Part shown: positions 60,376 to 64,000 of the stretch, one piece after another | How the letters are laid out: every line of letters begins with the position of its first letter | Position numbering within the stretch: position 1 is the first letter of the stretch | DNA from: Ursus arctos | Lineage: Eukaryota; Chordata; Mammalia; Carnivora; Ursidae | Direction of reading: 5' to 3' | Assembly (NCBI RefSeq): GCF_023065955.2 | Contig: NW_026622952.1 | Span: 29,126,313-29,190,312 of the forward strand | DNA: 64,000 bases | Made by a program: the position numbers and the translations under genes | Notes under the pieces: generated by a model | What the model saw: only the letters and a program-made list of their open reading frames with translations | The model's database searches: none | What the model was told of the DNA's origin: nothing

Positions 60376-60663
60376 CAATTGCATATATGAATGATGGTTC
60401 AACAGGAATTCCAGCCCATACCTTTGGAGGGTCCCCTTCCCCAAATTCCATGGACCTGACCACCAAAGAATTTCACTCAAATCGCCTATCAGCGCATTAA
60501 TATAATGCCATTCTCTGATCTATAAGTGCACAGAACCCATGATGAACTAAGAAGTTTACTTAGGGATATCTCTGTGCCCCTCATTCAGCAGGAAGAAGCT
60601 ATTGAAGATGAGACCTCCACCCAAATGCCAAAGATTTGTTGTTATCAATCTGTCAGGGGCCAA

Positions 60664-61020
60664 TGTAGAGGCTGGTTGAGCAATGGAATGTAGAAAGGAC
60701 CACAGTGACCACCTGGCTGAATACAGGAGAGGACATCAGTCCACCCACCTCAGAATACAGACCCTAACTAATCAATGGGCTACTTACAACCAGACACAAT
60801 TACCAAAAAAAGGGAGAATTCCATAGGTGGCCTTACCTCTTCACCTTCCCCCTTTAAAAACAGCCCCCCCCCTTTGCCTCCTTGCAGACAGCCTTTCCTA
60901 TGCTGTCCTGCCCACCACCCCCTTGCTGTGCATTCAGTAAACTTCTAATTCCTTTGTTCTTCCTCAAGTGAATTCTTTCAACCCCAGCGCCACCAGCTTC
61001 CACCTGATGGTTGCCTCACA
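60664..61020 (+). mobile_element. Downstream LTR of the ERV
   Basis: A 357-bp block starts TGTAGAGG and ends CCTCACA. It has TTTAAAAA at about 60854 and AGTAAA near 60938. It is similar to 54751-55127 throughout. It is followed by TTTGGGGGCCCCCAT, which resembles the sequence after the upstream LTR, so the LTR border or the proviral structure is ambiguous. No clear 4-6 bp target duplication links the outer flanks. Confidence 0.85.
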
Positions 61021-61033
61021 TTTGGGGGCCCCC

Positions 61034-62051
61034 ATCTGATTGAGAAGCATCCCATTTGGTCACCACAGTGGATAATAATCCCAAAGATCTCCATACTTAC
61101 AATAAAACTATATGAACTAAACTCACTAGTTAAAAGATTTAGAGTTTGGATTTTAAAAGTTCCAGATACAGGTTCTTGTTTACAAGAAGACACCAAAACA
61201 TAAGTGTACTAAAAAATTGAATGCAAAAAGACACATTAAGAAAACATTAACCAAAAGAAAGCATTATAATGTGTTAAAGCCAGCTTAAAATAAACAACAA
61301 AACTTGAAGAGTGGAGGGGCTTATTACCTAATGATACATTCTATTAACTGAAAGGATGTAGCAATAAAAATATGAGGCAAAAGTTGATAGAACTATAGCA
61401 GGAAGTTCCTAAAAGATTGTAATTAAAACATTTTCCTTAACAATTATTGACAGGTAGGCAAAGAACAAGAATATCTTAAAAATACAGTTAAGGGTGAACC
61501 TCTGCATATATAAAGTTCTGCTTTTAATAATTTTTTAAATATGTTTTCCCTCCTCTAACTTAGAAAATTAAAAAAATTGATCAGTACTAGGCCACAAAAA
61601 GTCTCAAATTTCAATGCGTACATTATACAGGATGTGCTTTTATGAGTCTGAAGTTAATCATGAACAGAAAAATAGCTTTGCTTTTTCCGCTCTCAGAACT
61701 CAAGAAAAATGCAATGCAGTAATAACCATCAGAGTCAAATGCCTTATTTTTGTTTGCTCAGTTTGTTTTGTTGCTGTTTATTATCCCATTTTTTCATAAA
61801 TGAGAATTTTTATCTATCCTTCTATTTGTATATTGCTTGGTTACTTTACTACCCATTAACCCTTCCAAAGTCTCCCCCTTAAGTCTCATATTGCTTTTCA
61901 TTTTAAATAGTAGGATAAGCTCTTTGAAGTTTATATTATCATTAAAATGGTCCCATCTAGGTTTTGTGTTTAAAACCTCTGAGTTTGGCTTTCCTGTGTT
62001 TTAACATTAAAACAAATCCAATGGAAAATAATCAAAGTAAAAACTTGAGTT
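61034..62051. other. AT-rich DNA, nothing recognised
   Basis: This is A-rich sequence with no gene. No repeat is confidently named. Confidence 0.5.
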
Positions 62052-62065
62052 AAAGCAATTACTTC

Positions 62066-62265
62066 AGAGGCGCCTGGGTAGCTCAGTCATTAAGCATCTG
62101 CCTTCGGCTCAGGGTGTAATCCTGGCGTTCTGGGATCAAGCCCTGCATCAGGCTCCTCTGCTGGGAGCCTGCTTCTTCCTCTCCCACTCCCCCTGCTTGT
62201 GTTCCCTCTCTCGCTGGCTGTGTCTCTCTCTGTCAGATAAATAAATAAAATCTTAAAAAAAAAAA
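62066..62265 (+). mobile_element. SINEC, young form, perfect 13-bp duplication
   Basis: The head GGCGCCTGGGTAGCTCAGTC is followed by AGGGTGTAATCCTGGCGTTC, CTCTCGCTGGCTGTGTCTCT and AAATAAATAAAATCTT with an A-tail. AAAGCAATTACTT is identical at 62052-62064 and 62266-62278. Confidence 0.96.
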
Positions 62266-62419
62266 AAAGCAATTACTTAAGAAAGTTAAATAGGACTCTA
62301 AATAGAACATCAGTGGATATTTATAATTGAAACCAATAAGGGGGAAATTAGAAAGTTTACCAATATACAGATTTAAAATCAATACACAGTTGTAAGCTTA
62401 GATTCTGCAAAGGGTGGCC

Positions 62420-62439
62420 AAAAAAAAAAAAAAAAAAAA
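62420..62439. repeat. Poly(A), 20 bp
   Basis: Twenty uninterrupted A with no SINE or L1 sequence upstream that I recognise. Confidence 0.9.
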
Positions 62440-63139
62440 GATTGTGTGAGTGCGATGCATGATTTCCATGATAAATGCTAGCATGAATTCTATGATTTAG
62501 TCAACAAAATAGGTTTCTTTCATTTTACAAGATCGAGTTTTTAGATGGAACTGCAGAGGAGTGATTAGCACTGCTTTGCCTCACTGGAATTACTCAAATA
62601 CTCTTCTTATCTTTGTTCCCAGCAGTTTTTACTTTACTTATTCATTGCCAGCTGGAAGGTAAATGGGTCTATAGAAACTACTCTTAGAAGTAAATGAGAA
62701 TTCATTGAGGGACACTGAGCTTTTAAAGGGCTGGTAATTTGCTTGATTAGTTGCATATAGCATATGTGTTCATGTTATTCTTAGATTTCTCTTGTGCATA
62801 CTTTCAGATCATGTGTCCTTTTTTTCCATATGTTTCTTATCCTTATCCTTTCTTCTGCTTGGAAGGAAAAGGTTGCCTATGACAACCGAAGTTATATTTT
62901 TAGTTCATTTATATTGTTTGCTTGAACATTCTTTTTTTCTTCCAAAATGAGGTGGAATCTAACCAAAATATATTCCTGCATCGGCCAAATGTCATCCTCA
63001 CTTCCGTCCATTAAAAATTGTGGTTCACTTTTTAAGAATCAGTGCCAGAGGCCAGAAAAAATTAAAGCTATAATAATCTGCTTTGTTTCAGTCCAAAATC
63101 TCAAGATCATTTCTTTTCTAGATATATATTGAAAACACT

Positions 63140-63169
63140 TGCACGCACGTGCACACACGTACATACACA
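63140..63169. repeat. 30-bp alternating purine-pyrimidine tract
   Basis: TGCACGCACGTGCACACACG and the following TACATACACA alternate throughout, with the palindrome GCACGTGC inside. It is Z-DNA-prone. Confidence 0.88.
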
Positions 63170-63590
63170 GCATAGGCCCTAACCTGTGAAGACATATGTG
63201 TTACAAGAAAAAATACATACATTTAAATGGTTATATTATACATTAAAAATTATATATTTACAAGGAAAAATTTCAAACTAAGCCTTATTTTTGAAATTAA
63301 GACCGTCTCAGAAAATACAGGATATACATGTTCACAAACAACTCTTGTTATATTTAAACCTGCTTTAGCTTTTCTGTTTTTCTTAGCTCAGTTTTTCATA
63401 ATGAGACTAGATACCCGCTTGAAATTTAGGGGACATATTTCAAATTCATTTTATTTTGTCCACGTTTAATTATATTAATAATATCCTCCATCAAAATAAA
63501 ATCCTACAGAGTGAATATGGAACTTCCAGAAGACGTATAATCCGGTGTTTCATTTGGTAACACATGTAGACAGACCTTTGTGCTAGTTGT

Positions 63591-64000
63591 TAAGCCATTT
63601 TCTCTGTTTCAACTCCTGCCTTCTGCACTCTGCTTTGTGATGCTGTGATTGGCGCTCTGCATACTGCATTTCCCTTGTGCCAGTAGGGGGTGGTAGAGAG
63701 ACAGTGGTAGGCTGGAAATGGAGGGAACTGTACATTCCTGTTTGCCTTTTGTCCTGTCATGGTCACCCAGCAATTCCTCTCTTCCCTGCCAGTGGCATTG
63801 ACAGTTGGTCCAACACTTTGAGAATCCTCTTCAACAGGCTCGCTAAGGCACATCCGCACCAACTGGCTGCCTCACCCTCCCCTTAGGTCTCAATCCCAGA
63901 TTTACGGGCCTCTCCTCTAAGCTTCTGAGACACCAGCACCAGCCCAGTGGGGTGACCACCTCAGCGATCTAAGTCTCAGCTCCTGCAGACTTCTAAGTTT
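63591..64000. other. GC-richer block with CTCF-like motif, perhaps an old repeat
   Basis: This last block is less AT-rich and its wording (TGTGATGCTGTGATTGG near 63637 and the CCAGTAGGGGGTGG motif) recalls an old mammalian repeat whose name I cannot give. The opposing 90- and 69-codon frames show no domain. It is cut by the window end. Confidence 0.4.
63680..63693 (+). promoter_or_regulatory. CTCF core-like motif
   Basis: CCAGTAGGGGGTGG fits every position of the degenerate CTCF core (CC[AG][CG][CT]AG[AG][GT]GG[CT][AG][CG]). Binding also depends on flanks and methylation and is untested. Confidence 0.5.

Larger units (their letters stand above)
62280..63590. other. AT-rich DNA with poly(A) and Z-prone tracts
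   Basis: No gene is recognised. A run of 20 A lies at 62420-62439 and an alternating purine-pyrimidine tract at 63140-63169. Confidence 0.5.

Overview
The window is nuclear DNA from a placental mammal, almost certainly an arctoid carnivore (bear most likely, pinniped possible). The main evidence is about seventeen copies of the carnivore tRNA-Lys-derived SINE (SINEC/CAN-SINE). Several belong to a young form whose head reads GGGCGCCTGGGTGGCTCAG and whose 3' part is CT-rich and ends in AAATAAAATCTT. The LINE-1 3' ends are also of carnivore type. The species call is inference from repeat subfamily and was not tested by a search.

I could not support any host protein-coding gene. All open frames are under about 140 codons, AT-rich, and lack recognisable domains, exon-like splice context or codon bias. 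The only frames with recognisable protein homology belong to LINE-1 (ORF1 C-terminus, endonuclease, RT and Cys-rich regions) or to a decayed gammaretrovirus-like provirus (integrase and envelope fragments). The window therefore looks like a gene desert or part of a very long intron.

Layout: 1-9.9 kb is mostly unannotated AT-rich DNA with a MIR carrying a SINE and a few microsatellites. At 9.9-15.7 kb there is a stack of old L1M-type DNA hit repeatedly by SINEs, by a short polyadenylated L1 ORF2 piece and by a 5'-inverted L1. At 16.2-18.4 kb there is a MIR, a SINE split by a solo LTR, and an old antisense L1. At 20.9-25.9 kb there is one carnivore L1 that keeps its 5'UTR and 3' end but has lost internal blocks. 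From 26 to 35 kb repeats are sparse. At 35.8-37.1 kb there is an antisense L1 that keeps its 5' end but stops within ORF2, flanked by a target-site duplication. From 37 to 54 kb the DNA is AT-rich with old L1 and MaLR-type LTR remnants. At 54.75-61.03 kb there is a rearranged ERV between two related LTRs, with a CpG-rich leader. From 61 to 64 kb the DNA is unannotated apart from one young SINE and a strong CTCF-like motif near the end.

I did not find an undescribed biological system. The most unusual items are the L1 that joins its 5'UTR to ORF2 and ends early, the ERV whose env-like and integrase-like fragments are out of normal order, and the CpG-rich ERV leader carrying an exact YY1-type motif in an AT-rich neighbourhood.
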